This document shows, one piece after another, positions 1 to 11,270 of a DNA stretch of 64,000 nt. Position 1 is the first letter of the stretch, and every line of letters starts with the position of its first letter. Under the pieces are notes generated by a model that was not told the origin of the DNA, did not search any database, and saw nothing but the letters and a program-made list of their open reading frames with translations. Origin of the DNA: Siphonodentalium dalli (Eukaryota > Mollusca > Scaphopoda > Gadilida > Siphonodentaliidae); assembly GCA_032622095.1 (NCBI GenBank), contig CP136061.1:186194369-186258368 (forward strand), in the 5' to 3' direction. The translations under genes and the position numbers were made by a program.

Positions 1-1464
1 TTCCCAGAAATCTTCCTTTCACATTGAATTCTCAGAATTGCAACTGGAACTTCAGGTGTTTACAAACGTTTACAAACTCAACAAACAACCAAATAAATAT
101 ACAAATTTTAATAAATCATGCAATTCACAAATAAATATGGAAACATACAGGAAATGTGTGTCAACAGAAGCATGTTACTGAGAAGAGATAGAAAACCACG
201 CGTGTTATGAAATTGAAAATTGCCGTCTTCGCTCTCGTGATGGTTATTACTTTGTATTAAGTTTTCCCATAAAATACGTTTTTCAAGGTAAATATTTTTA
301 CAAATTGCTATAATTTCGACATCATGAGGTGACTTTTTACCCCTTCTCATCAACATTTTTGGCGATTTTCGTATGCATAAAAACGGAATAGAGTCCGACC
401 CTTATGCAAATAAACGATTAGAAAATAGTCTTTTTATGAGAAAATGGTTTGGTGCATGCATATTTTATGCAAATGACCGAAATATGCATTTAAACGATAT
501 GTTATTAACTGAAATTGACTGTACATGACCCCAATTTTATGTACAATTTAAAGAGTTTATATATGATGATGCACAACATTAAAAAAAATCAAAATGAATT
601 CAAGTTGCAAACTACTTTAGTCTAAAAGTTGACAGCATCTGTGTTTATGTTGCAAAACGTAAGTGCATGTGAGGAAGCATGCCTAAAAAATTTGGAATGC
701 GAACTGAAAATAAATTTGTTACCTCATGGGGACATGTTTAGGAAACATTTTTGTACTGGAGCCTGTTCTGTACATGAGTGGCTACACAGTCAACATGAAC
801 AACATTCAGTAGGTCATTTTGTCACCTTTATTGTCAATTTCTTCGAATAATTTGAATTGGTGTGAGTTAAAAGTGAAAATGCATGATGAAACATTTGTTC
901 CATCCGGAAATAACCAAGTTGGTACTTAAATTTTAACTGCAATTACTGTAACTTCATTCTCCTGACTAATGGGTCAATAAAATTGAACACTTATCTGTGA
1001 TTTCAATAAAATATTATTGAGCCGTTCAATCGCCATGTTTTAGCACTTATTTTGTGCCTTGTTGATCGCGGCAGTTAAGCATATCTGTATCTCTTACCCA
1101 CAGCACTGCGTGGCAACATCAAATGCGAACTTCAGCATTATTCAGGATTTGGTCAAGTGCGACACACAACTGATTATTTGACTGAACATATTTACTTATT
1201 GTCAAATTCTCTGTGAGATTACTTTTCATGCTCGATCAAAGGACCACAATGCCACGGCTTTGTCTTTAACTATTCAAAAGCTGTGCATAATAGACTTGAA
1301 TACTTATGTGCATAAAATCATCGCAGGCGAAAAATCGCTTAGGCAAGATTTCCAGGCTTGTATTACTGTGGTGAAAGGCCCTCAAGGCGTTCGCAATGTG
1401 AATAGAAAGTTATTGAAATTTTGCTGATCAACTAACAATTAACTTATCCAAATGATACCATATA
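1..1464. other. AT-rich non-coding, probably IQUB intron or upstream sequence
   Basis: I found no exon of IQUB or another gene here that I can support. Octamer-like ATGCAAAT words occur near 403 and 467, but in such AT-rich DNA they mean little. Confidence 0.4.
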
Positions 1465-1740
1465 TGTCACCTAAAATCATAATCTGCTTCTCAATCATTC
1501 CAAATTTTACTCTTGACGGTATTTACCAGAACATTTATGCATAGCGCTACAACTGTTTTCTTTTGTTTTAGTACCATAAAATAATGTAAGCCAACTTGAG
1601 TACCACCATTTCTGTTGCAAATAATACAATGAAGAAATACACAGCACACTGCAACAGGTTATTTTCAGCGCATTCTGTATTTTAGAGTTGTTTGCTGCTG
1701 AGAACGCCTTCTGTAGCTTTAACATTTTACTGATTTTCAC
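1465..1740. repeat. dispersed repeat, copy 1 (partner at 57930-58520)
   Basis: Blocks here recur in the same order near the right of the window: TCACCTAAAA, ATCTGCTTCTC, ACATTTATGCA(T/A)AG and GAACGCCTTCTGTAGCTTTA. The spacing differs between the copies, so this is an old, decayed dispersed repeat. No coding capacity was seen. Confidence 0.5.
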
Positions 1741-1750
1741 TTTTACTTTG

Positions 1751-2150
1751 TTAACCCTTTACCCAACAAACCGGCCACAACCGGCCAAATAAAGCTTCAA
1801 CAGCCTAAAATATCTTCGGTCTGTCTCAATAGAACCATACAAATATGGATATCATTGGAACCGGCTCCTTGACCACATTGTGATAGTTACAGTTATGCCC
1901 TGTGCCGATGCATTCTCTTATATATGCGAGTCGACCATAGGTCGCCTCGCATATATAAGAGAATGCATTGGCCTAAAAAAAATCTTTTTTTAACACTTTT
2001 TACCATTTTTTCTTACATTCTTTAACAATTTTATAATTTTTAATGTGTTAAGCCAATGCATTCTCTTATATATGCGAGGCGACCTATGGTCGACTCGCAT
2101 ATATAAGAGAATGCATTGGCACAGGGCCCTTCTGTTGGGTAAAGGGTTAA
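1751..2150. mobile_element. TTAA-flanked palindromic miniature element (piggyBac-like ends)
   Basis: TTAA lies at both ends. The perfect terminal inverted repeats are CCCTTTACCCAACA (1755-1768) and its complement (2133-2146). Inside are two near-perfect hairpins of the CTTATATATGCGAG core at 1905-1971 and 2053-2119, in opposite orientation, so almost the whole 400 bp can fold back on itself. TTAA target duplication with CCCT-type ends is the signature of piggyBac-derived elements; the assignment is by ends only, as there is no transposase. Confidence 0.8.
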
Positions 2151-2184
2151 ATTCTCACTACCTTACTGTTATTCTCCATTGCAG

Positions 2185-2361
2185 GAACATGACTGTAAAT
2201 TAACACAGGAGATAATAGAATTGATTGATAGGGAAGCAGACCTCCTCATGAGAGGTGTTAGAGAGTCAAATCTTGATGGTCTTAGGAAGCGGATCTCTAC
2301 GTTATTCCTGCAGTATATCAAGACTCCGATATTCAACCCTGAGGCAGCCAAACTAAACAAG
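2185..2361 (+). CDS. IQUB: IQUB exon A (59 codons)
   Basis: The acceptor is TTGCAG at 2179-2184 and the donor AAG|GTATTT after 2361; the length is 177 bp, phase 0 at both ends. It encodes a charged helical segment, starting [10 protein letters not shown], then [11 protein letters not shown], and ending NPEAAKLNK. The preceding intron contains the TTAA element at 1751-2150, which stops only 34 bp before this exon. Confidence 0.8.
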
Positions 2362-5300
2362 GTATTTATATAATTTTGTTATTCAATAGACTTAACCCTT
2401 TCATGACAGGGAGTGGTGCTGGTGCAGCATTACAGGTCCTATGCCAGAGCATTCTCTTATATATATATGAGAGTCTCCCATAGGGAGCCTCGCATATATA
2501 CTCTTGGGCTCCAAATAAAAGTGCAGGCCCCAAATAATAGTGCAGGGAGGAATTCCATTGAAAGTTAATAAAAGTGCAGAACCCAAATAATAGTGCAGGG
2601 GAGCAAAACATCAGCATAACTGTGGTTAATAAACAAATTATTTTATAGTAGGTCAAGTATAGGAATCAACATACAATGTAGTATCTGTCATGTGTGATTT
2701 ATTCAATATTTAAATATTCACATAACTTGTATGCCGTATACTTGAATAAATACATGCATAAAGTTATAAACTCATGATTTTGATATCAGAATCATATAGA
2801 AATCTTGAGTTTGTGCTGATTTCAATTTTCATAGCCTCAAAATTAATAAACATGCAGACCCAAATAAGCACTGTGCATGGGGGGAAATTTCCCAAGAAAA
2901 TAATAAACGTGCATGCATGTTTATTTGAAGCCCAAGAGTAAGATAATATATTGGCTTACAAGGTCAAGGTAAATAATGTTATGCCAATATATTCTCTTAT
3001 ATATGTGAGGCTCCATATGGGAGACTCGCATATATAAGAGAATGCAATGGCACAGAGTTTTAAAAACATTTTAGGAAGCTCCAGTCATGGAAGGGTTACG
3101 GTTCTTGTAGATGGCGACATGAGTGATTTCTGCCTTGTCGGCGTCAAAGCATTAAGTTTTTTTTCGCTGAATTGCATCCTATTTCTGGGTTCGTGTTTTG
3201 TATGTATAATTGTTTAACCTCTTCAGTGCTAATGACATTATGACGTCGAGTGTTGGGCGGATGATATTTTGGCCATTTTCCAGTGGGAAAATATAACAGG
3301 AATATCACGAAAACCATAAAACTTACTCAGTTCAAATGCTATTATTGACAATCGTGGAACATCATACACTGTTTGAAACTTTGAGATACAGATGTTCCGA
3401 TGCATTAATCTCTGAGTTCCAGTTATTAATAATGGCCGACTGCTAGTGTGCTTGTCAGGTTCGATCCATTTCCGGTATCTCTGTCCCACTCCATAATCAT
3501 AAATTACGGAAACTTCTGAGTAAACACTCTGCTTGCCATGTCCAGTTACAGCTCTGTCCTGTTCTTCCATTTGACGCTTTCGATGCCAGCTACGCGCACC
3601 ATGTGAGTGTCTCAATGATATTATGTTTGTTCTAATTCAGCATTAGACACAGAAATTGCAGATGATGTGCCACTGACAGTGCCGTCTGCAAATGGCTATT
3701 TGGAATCAGTGACCAGAGTGTTAATTGGTTTTTAATGTTGTCATATGGCTGGCTTCTCTAGCAATAACTGGATATAAATTAAAAGTACAACAATATCTTC
3801 CAAATATCTCCACAATTGTGATTCATTGTGACCTTATTATTATATTTTTCTTCAGGTTCCACAGGATCCATCAACACTGCGAAAGAACATCTATTTCTGT
3901 CCGAGCTGCAACAACTATCTTCCATCTACTGAATTCTCCATGTCGTCCAATTCAAAGACTGTTGGCAAGTGTCGGCGATGCACTAAGATTGACAATGATG
4001 CTCGTAGCAGACATGACTTCAGTATATACAAAAATATGCTCAAACATTTGCGACGTTCAGAAGAATCTTACAACGATGGCTCCCAAATTGCTTTCTTATT
4101 GCAGGTAAGTCTTAGTGACCTCTAAGAATCATGGGTAAAATAAACTAGCTTCTTCCAGAGATTTATCTTGTTCATTTGATATATTTTTTTATCAATATTT
4201 GTTATTTCTCATAAAATGAATGAATAAGTTTTTGTCCGAGTGGATATCTCAACCACAGGTTGTCTGATTTCAAAGAAATGTTATATGTTCACTATGAGTA
4301 CATTCAGAGGAGTTCAATCGTTTTGTTCGTGATTTTCCTTCTAGAGTTATTCATTATTGTTTATCTGGAAATGTTGATTTTTGTCCGTCTGCCTGAGTAG
4401 GCAGTATGCCACATTGGGGTATGCACCCGGCGACACATTTATTTAGAACTCTACGCCTATGGCAAGATGCCTATAGGCTATGCATTTTACACATTGATAT
4501 ATACTAGATATACACAAACTAAACAAGCTCCCTATTTGGTATCAACAGGACATGTGCTGTGTATTCTGATTTCACGGTTTTGGACTATCGGTCATCTGTA
4601 TAGTTGGTCAACACAATTGTTGCCTTATAGGGCTGCATGTAATCGGCACTGGAATGTATTTATTTGCCTGTTTTGAAAAAAACTGGATGTATTATGTTGT
4701 TGGTCTGTCCGTTTGCTTTTTTCATTTCCGGATTATAAATTTAGTCTGGGTTTTACTAGCTCAAAATACAGGTTAAGTTCAAATTTGGGTTCTGCCCGCC
4801 AATTTTCACTGGAGTTACGGCCCTTTTTTTGTTGGAATTTACACTTAATTTTCATTTCTGGATGATAACTTTAGTAAGTCTGAACTAAATAGAATGAAAT
4901 TTGGCATGTGAGTTTACTAGCTCAAAATTAAGGTCAAGTTTGATTTTGGGTTCCGCCCGCCAAGTTATTGCCCATTGTTGAAATTACCACAGGGATATTT
5001 TGCCATGCTCTAGTTATTCTCTTGTTATTTAATGCAATGTCCATAGATAGCTGCCATTGAAGTGAACAGTTGTGCAAATTATGGTATAAAAAGCACGTCT
5101 TTTTCAAACATAATATCTGACACAAACAGCAAGATCGACCTGACAAGACATAAAAACTGCCAATCTAACAACCCCAGTAGAACATGATTACCCTTCCAAA
5201 CAATAATGCCATGCAGCGTGTTACGACCAACCACTGGCATACACAAAATGGTTAAATACATGAACAAAAGTACATGCTTTTGATATGGTTATATTTTAAA

Positions 5301-7002
5301 CGGGCGACCAGCATCTCACCTTTAATATTTGGAACACAAGTGTATCAGTAGATATCTACCTGGATGTTTGTATTTGACTGTTGTTTTACTAATTAATGTC
5401 AACTCTTTCTGTTCCCAGGAAAGTGATCTTCTCTACCTTGTCGAGAATGTGTGGAATTCTCAGAGTATACTAAGTGCATGGGATGATCTATATGATCTAA
5501 CTATGGTCAGATGGGACAAAAATGAAGAGTGGTCTCCCTGGAATTGTATCTTCCTCACCAAGGATGAAGCTCATTCTCATGAGAAGCTAACAAGTCTTGA
5601 TGAGGTATGTTTCCTGTTAACCCTTTGAGTGCCAGGTCCGATTTTTGTATCAACCCATTACCCTGTGCCAATGCATTCTCTTATATATGCGAGTCGACCA
5701 TAGGTCGCCTCGCATATATAAGAGAATGCATTGGCCTAACAATTTTTTTTTACATTTTTTTACAATTTTAATAATTTATTCTTATAATCTTTAACAGACT
5801 TATTTTGTAGGTTTAGGGCCGATGAGATCGGCCCCTGGCACTCAAAGGGTTAAACAAATGTGGTATATTTAAAACTGGTACTTCCTTGCAATAAACAATA
5901 AACTATATGATGATATATAAAGGTAAAAAGTTTTCAAATTTGGCCAGTATATGATCAATGAAAAACCACACTGAACAAGAATTTCATTTACAAATCTTGA
6001 GAAAACAGTGTATGTTACCGGAATTAATGTAAAGATACTGTATTATTCCAAGTCAAGGCCACATGTACCTGAATCCAATGTCACTGATTTCTGACACAAT
6101 TCTCTCTGTGGGACCAACTCATGTGTAACTTCTGTTACAGCCTGATCGCTTAAAAACTTTGCAAGTTTTGATCATGATTAGCTTGGATCTATCAAATTTT
6201 ACAAAACAAATTATTTCTGTCTGTCAACTTGTAATTTTCCTTTACGCACCCTGTTATTAAAGGTACTCAATCCGATCAGACAGTCCCCATATAATCAAGT
6301 TACAAAATTTCTTTAAAATACCATTTAGTTATCAGAATCAATATATGACAACAAAATAATGCTAACCACTGTCAACTATGGTATAATATTTCCCAAAACA
6401 TGTTATTTATCAACATGTTGTTCAATGAAATATGGCCATATTATCACTTGATTATCATGAAATTTGGCCTTATTACAACTTGATTTTAGAGTTATCCATC
6501 TTCATCTGCAATTTTGTCTGAGAAATTCACCTTGACAAAGTTTTTCCAGGCCCCTAATAAGAACATATCTCGAGAAATAACAAAGTTCAAAAATCGATAT
6601 CTGACCACTCTGAGCTTTGATTGGTGGGTTCCTTGACTCGAATCAAATATATTTTCCCCCGAAGCCGAAGAAATAGTAATTTGGGAGCGTTAATTCGGAT
6701 TATGCATCTTTAAAGGTAACAAATCAAAATTCAGTGCCACTGATACTTGAATTATAATGGTAAGTTTTGTTGATTAATTAATTTAACAAAGCATCTTTTA
6801 TATTAATTTTCAGGGCTATGGTCATGTATTTATCCAGAAGATAAAACAGAAACACACGTTAGCGAGGAACTATTTCTCCCGTCTCCCGGGTATGGCACAA
6901 CTGATCAAAGAAAGAGCCAATGAGAAACAGTCTCTCTCGGGACCAAAAATTGCAGGCACATCATTAACTGTACAACCAAAGTCCGCCCAATCTGTTCATT
7001 GA
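2185..7002 (+). CDS. IQUB: IQUB-like protein, C-terminal four exons (partial gene)
   Basis: Four exons (2185-2361, 3856-4104, 5419-5604, 6814-7002) join in phase 0 at every junction and give 266 residues ending at TGA 7000-7002. Each has a canonical AG acceptor and GT donor. The joined product reads like the conserved C-terminal half of IQUB, the IQ-motif and ubiquitin-like domain protein of ciliary and sperm axonemes (linked to radial spoke 1). Recognisable are the helical stretch with [11 protein letters not shown], a CxxC-x20-CxxC cysteine quartet typical of a zinc ribbon, and the tryptophan-rich block [14 protein letters not shown]. The N-terminal ubiquitin-like and IQ regions are not in the window and must lie further left. 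The introns carry several miniature transposons. The identification rests on remembered family features, not on an alignment. Confidence 0.8.
2392..3098. mobile_element. TTAA-type miniature element, CCCTTTCATGAC family, split by a nested insertion
   Basis: It begins TTAACCCTTTCATGACAGG and ends with the complementary CCAGTCATGGAAGGG followed by TTAC (a decayed TTAA). The core hairpin near 2446-2500 is broken by a 438-bp insertion (2501-2938). A second core hairpin lies at about 2985-3050. Confidence 0.75.
2501..2938. mobile_element. TA-site miniature element nested in the TTAA element
   Basis: The terminal inverted repeats begin CTCTTGGGCTCCAAATAAA at the left and read CTCTTGGGCTTCAAATAAA on the other strand at the right. 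The flanking TA at 2499-2500 and 2939-2940 is the expected 2-bp duplication of Tc1/mariner-type insertions. Removing the insert and one TA restores the interrupted CGCATATATA/AGA arm of the host element. Internal short repeats carry CAAATAATAGTGCAG. Confidence 0.7.
3214..3445. mobile_element. TTAACCTCTTC-family element, 3'-truncated copy
   Basis: It begins TTAACCTCTTCAGTGCTAA and aligns over about 230 bp with the complete copy at 22791-23131, through shared words such as AATCGTGGAACATCATACAC and TCTCTGAGTTCCAGTTAT. The right terminus is missing; similarity fades after CTAGTGTGC. Confidence 0.65.
3856..4104 (+). CDS. IQUB: IQUB exon B with CxxC...CxxC zinc-ribbon-like motif
   Basis: The acceptor TTCTTCAG ends at 3855 and the donor is CAG|GTAAGT after 4104; 249 bp, 83 codons, phase 0. 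Residues 15-42 of the exon hold FCPSC, then a 20-residue spacer, then CRRC, a four-cysteine arrangement that could bind a metal ion. A basic helical stretch ([16 protein letters not shown]) follows. A longer reading in another frame across 3725-4108 crosses the acceptor and is a shadow. Confidence 0.8.
4738..4995 (-). repeat. ~160-bp tandem-unit repeat fragment in IQUB intron
   Basis: Two diverged units share TTTACTAGCTCAAAAT, GTTCTGCCCGCCAA and CATTTC(C/T)GGAT. On the minus strand they read like the GGCGGACAGAACC...CTAGTAAAC units seen elsewhere in the window (for example 30700-30960). Confidence 0.5.
5419..5604 (+). CDS. IQUB: IQUB exon C (62 codons)
   Basis: The acceptor TTCCCAG ends at 5418 and the donor is GAG|GTATGT after 5604; 186 bp, phase 0. 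The product contains [19 protein letters not shown] and then the block [24 protein letters not shown]-flanked miniature element begins at 5617, only 12 bp after the exon. Confidence 0.8.
5617..5853. mobile_element. TTAA-flanked miniature element, CCCTTTGAGTGCCAGG family
   Basis: Intact, 237 bp with TTAA at both ends. The terminal inverted repeat CCCTTTGAGTGCCAGG is perfect over 16 bp. One copy of the CTTATATATGCGAG core hairpin sits inside at about 5661-5738. It begins 12 bp downstream of the IQUB exon C splice donor. Confidence 0.8.
6814..7002 (+). CDS. IQUB: IQUB terminal exon and stop codon
   Basis: The acceptor TTAATTTTCAG ends at 6813. The exon encodes 62 residues, beginning [14 protein letters not shown] and then [10 protein letters not shown], ending QPKSAQSVH with TGA at 7000-7002. 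The last ~25 residues are low-complexity, polar and probably poorly conserved. Confidence 0.8.
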   Translation, partial: GYGHVFIQKIKQKHTLARNYFSRLPGMAQLIKERANEKQSLSGPKIAGTSLTVQPKSAQSVH

Positions 7003-8316
7003 AGTGTTGTGTTCATATAATGAGCAATTTACTCTTTTGTTGTGAAAAATGGCTGGCTTCTATTACAGAAGATAAACCTCTTTCACTCTGTACTAACTGT
7101 ATTGATTGGATACATTGGAGTGGTCATAAAACTCACGTTAATCAAAGAGAACTTTGAACACAGCACACTGATTTTGGCACGCTGAACGTGGGCATCCACA
7201 ATGAAGCTTGAAATGAACTATAACTTTAAATTACGATCACAGCTATTGGTTATATTATATCTGCTTGTAACTCAGCCTGTACTTCATACTGCATCAGTTA
7301 TATTATCCCTTTCTATACTGAATTCTCTTTGACGAGTAGTTCCCTTAGGAAAAATGACTATTTCTCTCCAACAAATAGGACTCCTTCTGTATTTGTATTA
7401 TCTGTCGTCAGCTTATTTTCCTGAAAACTCCTCCAGTTGAATAATAGTCCGTTCCAATGTATATTTTTTTAACTGAGTAGGAGAATCCATTTAGTGTAGA
7501 AAGGGTTAAGCCAGACATAGTTTTCAAGCTCCTAATTATATATTATATTCTGTTATATGCTGTTGGGAGGGGTGGGGGTCATGGCCTGATCACTCTGTGT
7601 GGCTTTAGTTATAACCTATTGATGAAACTGAATGAGTCCACATTTATTACTGGTATAGGAAATTAAGATCGACTATCTGCATTAAAATCTGACAGATTTT
7701 AGTTTTCTTTTATGCAAACTCATCATTCAGAATGAAACATGGGGCCTGCAATATAAAAGTTCTATACATGTATGGTACATTACAGGACGGTAAAAATGAA
7801 AGTTAGGTTTATAAACTTATCCTGCTTCCATTGATATTTTGCGAAGATAATGTATAGAATACTAATAAGAATACCATCATAAGAAAGCACATGTCATGTG
7901 TAACATTGTCGATTATACTACTCAAAATTTTACTGTCTTGTAAGTTTTATAGTATTGGCCCCAGGATGGATAATATCCTAAATAGTATGGTGCATTCATG
8001 AATGCCAACAGTGCTTTATACATTGTTAGTCAAATGAGAAGAGTGCAAGATTAGTATCAGTTCCCAGCACTTAGGTGGTCAAATATTTTGGGTGTGTATT
8101 GTCATCTGACTAGTCTTAAATTTACAAAGATTCTTTTAACTGGAGAAATGTTTAGGAATCCAGAAACATATTTAACCGTGATTCCTAAAATAATTTACCC
8201 ATTATACAAATTATAAAATCATACATTGGAATAGTCTTGTTATTCGCATTGATAAGTTTTATGATCATACAAGTACAGAAAGCATTTCATTTCCATTTAG
8301 TCATTTGTAAAATAAA
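7003..8316 (+). other. probable IQUB 3' untranslated region
   Basis: This is AT-rich non-coding sequence after the IQUB stop. A candidate polyadenylation signal AATAAA lies at 8311-8316; the true cleavage site cannot be decided from sequence alone. A 207-bp TTAA-type element (7303-7509) sits inside it. Confidence 0.4.
7303..7509. mobile_element. TTAA-type miniature element, CCCTTTCTA-ACTAAAT family, in IQUB 3' UTR
   Basis: It starts TTATCCCTTTCTATACTGAAT and ends ATTTAGTGTAGAAAGGG followed by TTAA. The inverted termini match apart from a few substitutions. The same terminal sequence bounds the larger element at 29866-31484. Confidence 0.6.
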
Positions 8317-8796
8317 AAGTTCAACAAAAACGACTTCAACATAATCATTGACAATAGTTTTATTTCATAATTAAAATAATATACTCTTTCCTGGATCATG
8401 TTGGTGCTCAATACTTCCTTTTTCAAGTCACTTTCGGAACCATAACCAATGGTTTATTTTCGTAAAAATAGGAAGCTTGAAGCAGCAAATACCTGATCTG
8501 GCAACAGTGTCTGTATCCTAGTATCTGTTATATTTCAAACAGCTGATAAATTATATCAGCTGTCCCAACTGAATTTTTGTTGTTAAAGAATGAAATGTGT
8601 GTATTTATTTTTCTGAGACTGTGATAACTGTTAACTTTTATGCTTTTTGAAACATCTGTTGTTATAATGAATCTGTTCCTATATTCCTAAAGATATCATT
8701 ATCATTGAAGATCTTATTTCACAAGAGTTCAGCGGTCACTAGACAGAATTGTCATTAAAGATATACTTATACCACCCAAAATGAAGTTATGTGTGT
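8317..8796. other. non-coding intergenic sequence
   Basis: AT-rich, with no exon, RNA gene or bounded repeat that I can support. It ends at the G homopolymer. Confidence 0.4.
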
Positions 8797-8879
8797 GGGG
8801 GGGGGGGGGGGGGGGGGGGGTTGGGTTATATAGGAATCAAGTTTACTGTCTGTCAATCCATCTGTGGACACAACTTTGT

Positions 8880-9180
8880 CTGAGCTTGTATTCCTACGTT
8901 CGTCAGTCAATGTTTTTTATACTTGGAACAGATATTTAGTACCATGGGTATCTACACCTGCAATTATGAGGTCTGTCTGACTTTTTTTAGTGGAGTTATC
9001 CCCCTTTTTTGACTTAGAAATTGTTTGCAACATGGTAAATTTAATTTGTCTGAGCTTGTATTTGTTGTGTTTTTTTTTAAATATTTATGGCTACCCTTAA
9101 TGTAACCCAATTGCACTTCGGGGGTGGGGGGGGGGGGATCCGTAGTCCCATTGCCCAATTTAACGCAGTTTTTGTTTTGT
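8880..9180 (-). repeat. tandem-unit repeat fragment related to 20873-21608
   Basis: Minus-strand copies of phrases such as GGGGATAACTCCAC and CATAATTGCAGGTG, which are typical of the array at 20873-21608. It is preceded by a ~27-base G run near 8797-8820 and contains another G run near 9121-9137; both are likely to be unstable or mis-sized. Confidence 0.45.
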
Positions 9181-9508
9181 TTTGCTAAAAAAAATTGTGA
9201 AAATCAAATGTGACTTAAATTTTAGTTTTTACATACCAGAGAATGTCATTATGTTATTGACAAATCAACATAACAATTATTTTTTTTTCCTCTAGCACAT
9301 TAAAATATATCAAATAAATTGATAGAACATTCAATATCAAATAAGATAATGTCTTTCAGATGGCAATTCCAAACATGTTATTTTTATACACTAGAATCTT
9401 ATTAAGAAGTAAACTAGGTATCATAAAAATTTGACTGGAACCCTGAAGATATTTTTAATTTCTGTCAGTGGGGCACATCAGCTTGGTAGTTTAAATGGAA
9501 CCTGTACA

Positions 9509-9745
9509 TTAACACTTTCATGACGGGAGCTGTGCTGGTGCAGCATTAAAAATCCTGTGCCAGTGTATTCTCTTATATGTGCGAGTTTCCCATAGGGAGC
9601 CTCAGATATATAAGAGAATGCACTGGCTTTCACGGTCAAGGTAAATAACGTTAGGCCAATGTATTCTCTTTATATATACTAGTAAGCAAGGCTCCCTGCA
9701 GGGCTTTCACAAAATTTCAGGAAGCTCTAGTCATGGAAGGGTTAA
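9509..9745. mobile_element. TTAA-flanked miniature element, CCCTTTCATGAC family
   Basis: It runs from TTAACACTTTCATGACGGG to CTAGTCATGGAAGGGTTAA. A core hairpin pair (CTTATATGTGCGAG/CTCAGATATATAAG) lies in the left half, and a second, damaged core half in the right part. Confidence 0.75.
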
Positions 9746-9759
9746 TCACTAAAGCCCCA

Positions 9760-9811
9760 TGTTTTGTTGCATACATATATATAGAGCTGCATATATGTAT
9801 GCAACAAAACA
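9760..9811. repeat. perfect 21-bp-stem hairpin
   Basis: The arms 9760-9780 and 9791-9811 are exact complements, centred on TTTTGTTGCATACATATA, with the 10-base loop ATAGAGCTGC. It lies 14 bp right of the TTAA element but is not part of it. Confidence 0.7.
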
Positions 9812-10484
9812 CATTTCGGTCATGTCCCACAGGAACTGAATCAAATAGGTCACTTCAAATTTTGTTCAGAACAATGTTCTTGACCGAATGCTTATAATCA
9901 GGCTTGGCGGTGGTTTTTCACGAAATGTCAACTCTGCTGAACTCTTGAAGTTTCTGAACATGATCAAGTGTTTTCTGAACTGAAATGATATTTAAGAAAT
10001 AAAATTTTATATATACATGTTAAGTCTTCCAATGATTCCTGGGAAAGGTTTAATGAGCAATAATTACCTCTACTGAAACCCATTTATGCCTTCACATTCA
10101 CAATGGGTCTGAATTGTTACAGACCACATACAGAGCCTGCTTGGGCTAAAACGATTGTTTGCACCAAAAGGTGACAATATGTACACATGTAACGATGAGG
10201 ACAATGGTTTTGTGGAAAATTTGATTCTATGTTTTGATTAGACATATGCAGAAAACATAAGATTCCTATTCATTAGGCATGCGTACCGGACTGCCAGTGG
10301 TGGTCCGGTCCAGTGAAGAGGCAGTCTAGTCAGTCTGGTCCGTTCCAGCTCTCGGTGGTCGGGTATTCTTGTCTGGATCAGTCCAATCATTATAAAATAC
10401 CTTAATTGGAGGCAAATATGTTAAGTCTTACTTTAGTATACATGTGTTACAGAAAGCGTCGAGTTATTGCCTGGCAAGCTTGTA

Positions 10485-10620
10485 TTAACCCTTTGAACCC
10501 TGACGCCCCACAGTGATTACCCTGACCCGGGGCTCCTGATGGTATTTTCCCTTAAATGTGATAGTGTCTTGTCACATGTTGTTGGTTATGTTTAAATTGT
10601 GACGCAGGTCAAAAACTTTA
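10485..10620. mobile_element. solo left end of a TTAACCCTTTGAACCC element
   Basis: The sequence TTAACCCTTTGAACCCTGACG resembles the other TTAA/CCCTTT left ends, but I could not find the matching right end nearby. Confidence 0.3.
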
Positions 10621-11035
10621 CAGGTTTGTGCCCCATTGATCACTGATCATTATTATAAGATTGAGATACTTTGCCCGGTATTGACTGGAAAATGAAATTA
10701 TAGCTTTGCAATACAAGGCCAGTGATTGTGTTTTCGAAGCAGGTAGTACCCTAATGTGAAATTTGAGATATACACGCGGTGCTAGTTTGTGGGTATGTGT
10801 CATGATAGTGGAAATGAAATTGGACCATGACTGCACCGCCCCTTCTTTGGGTATGTTTTAGATTCAGACATGATCTCATGTGGCTTTGCTTTCCTTGTAT
10901 GGTAAGATTTATCTTCCCATCCGTTTGGAAGCCGTTCTTAATCAACTGGACCAGGCGTGTACCATTGGCTACTACTATATAAGCCCCACCCAGACTGGGA
11001 TGTAGCCTTAAAGACGATGCCTTTGATAAATGCAT
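10618..11035 (-). pseudogene. frameshifted coding fragment, homologous to 16859-17167
   Basis: On the minus strand one frame reads RLVQLIKNGFQTDGKI and then, after a shift of frame near 10840, a second frame reads SNFISTIMTHTHKLAPRV. Both stretches match the single open frame at 16859-17167 (RLVKLIQNGIETDVEI and HFIPTVMAHVHKLAERV). The protein family is not recognised. The break in frame suggests a dead copy of a gene or of a coding repeat. Confidence 0.5.
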
Positions 11036-11270
11036 GAATATGTCATACTCACGCTAGGTGGTGGTCGGTATGGTTCAAGAAAGTACAATGCCATCAACAC
11101 AAGGGTGAAATGTTCAACGCGAAGAACATCTAGAGGAATGTTACTTTGATGAGATCTTGCATTCAGTTTAACCTATGTTGGGTACACCAAGTGATTTCTT
11201 GGTAACATCACCATTCCGACCATTGTTCTGCATGAGACATATTAACTACTATATTCTAAAGTTATATAGT

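Noticed and set aside
629-850. Open frame of 73 codons upstream of the IQUB exons
   Set aside because: Its product has several cysteines but I could not match it to IQUB, and no acceptor/donor pair joins it in phase to 2185.
3450-3475. GGTTCGATCC, a tRNA/SINE B-box word
   Set aside because: No matching A box or cloverleaf can be formed upstream, and no repeat boundary follows.
3238-3615. 125-codon minus-strand frame
   Set aside because: It lies largely in the truncated TTAACCTCTTC element and has no domain or splice pattern.
3725-4108. 127-codon plus-strand frame over the IQUB exon B
   Set aside because: It runs through the splice acceptor at 3855 in another frame; the spliced reading 3856-4104 is phase-consistent with its neighbours.
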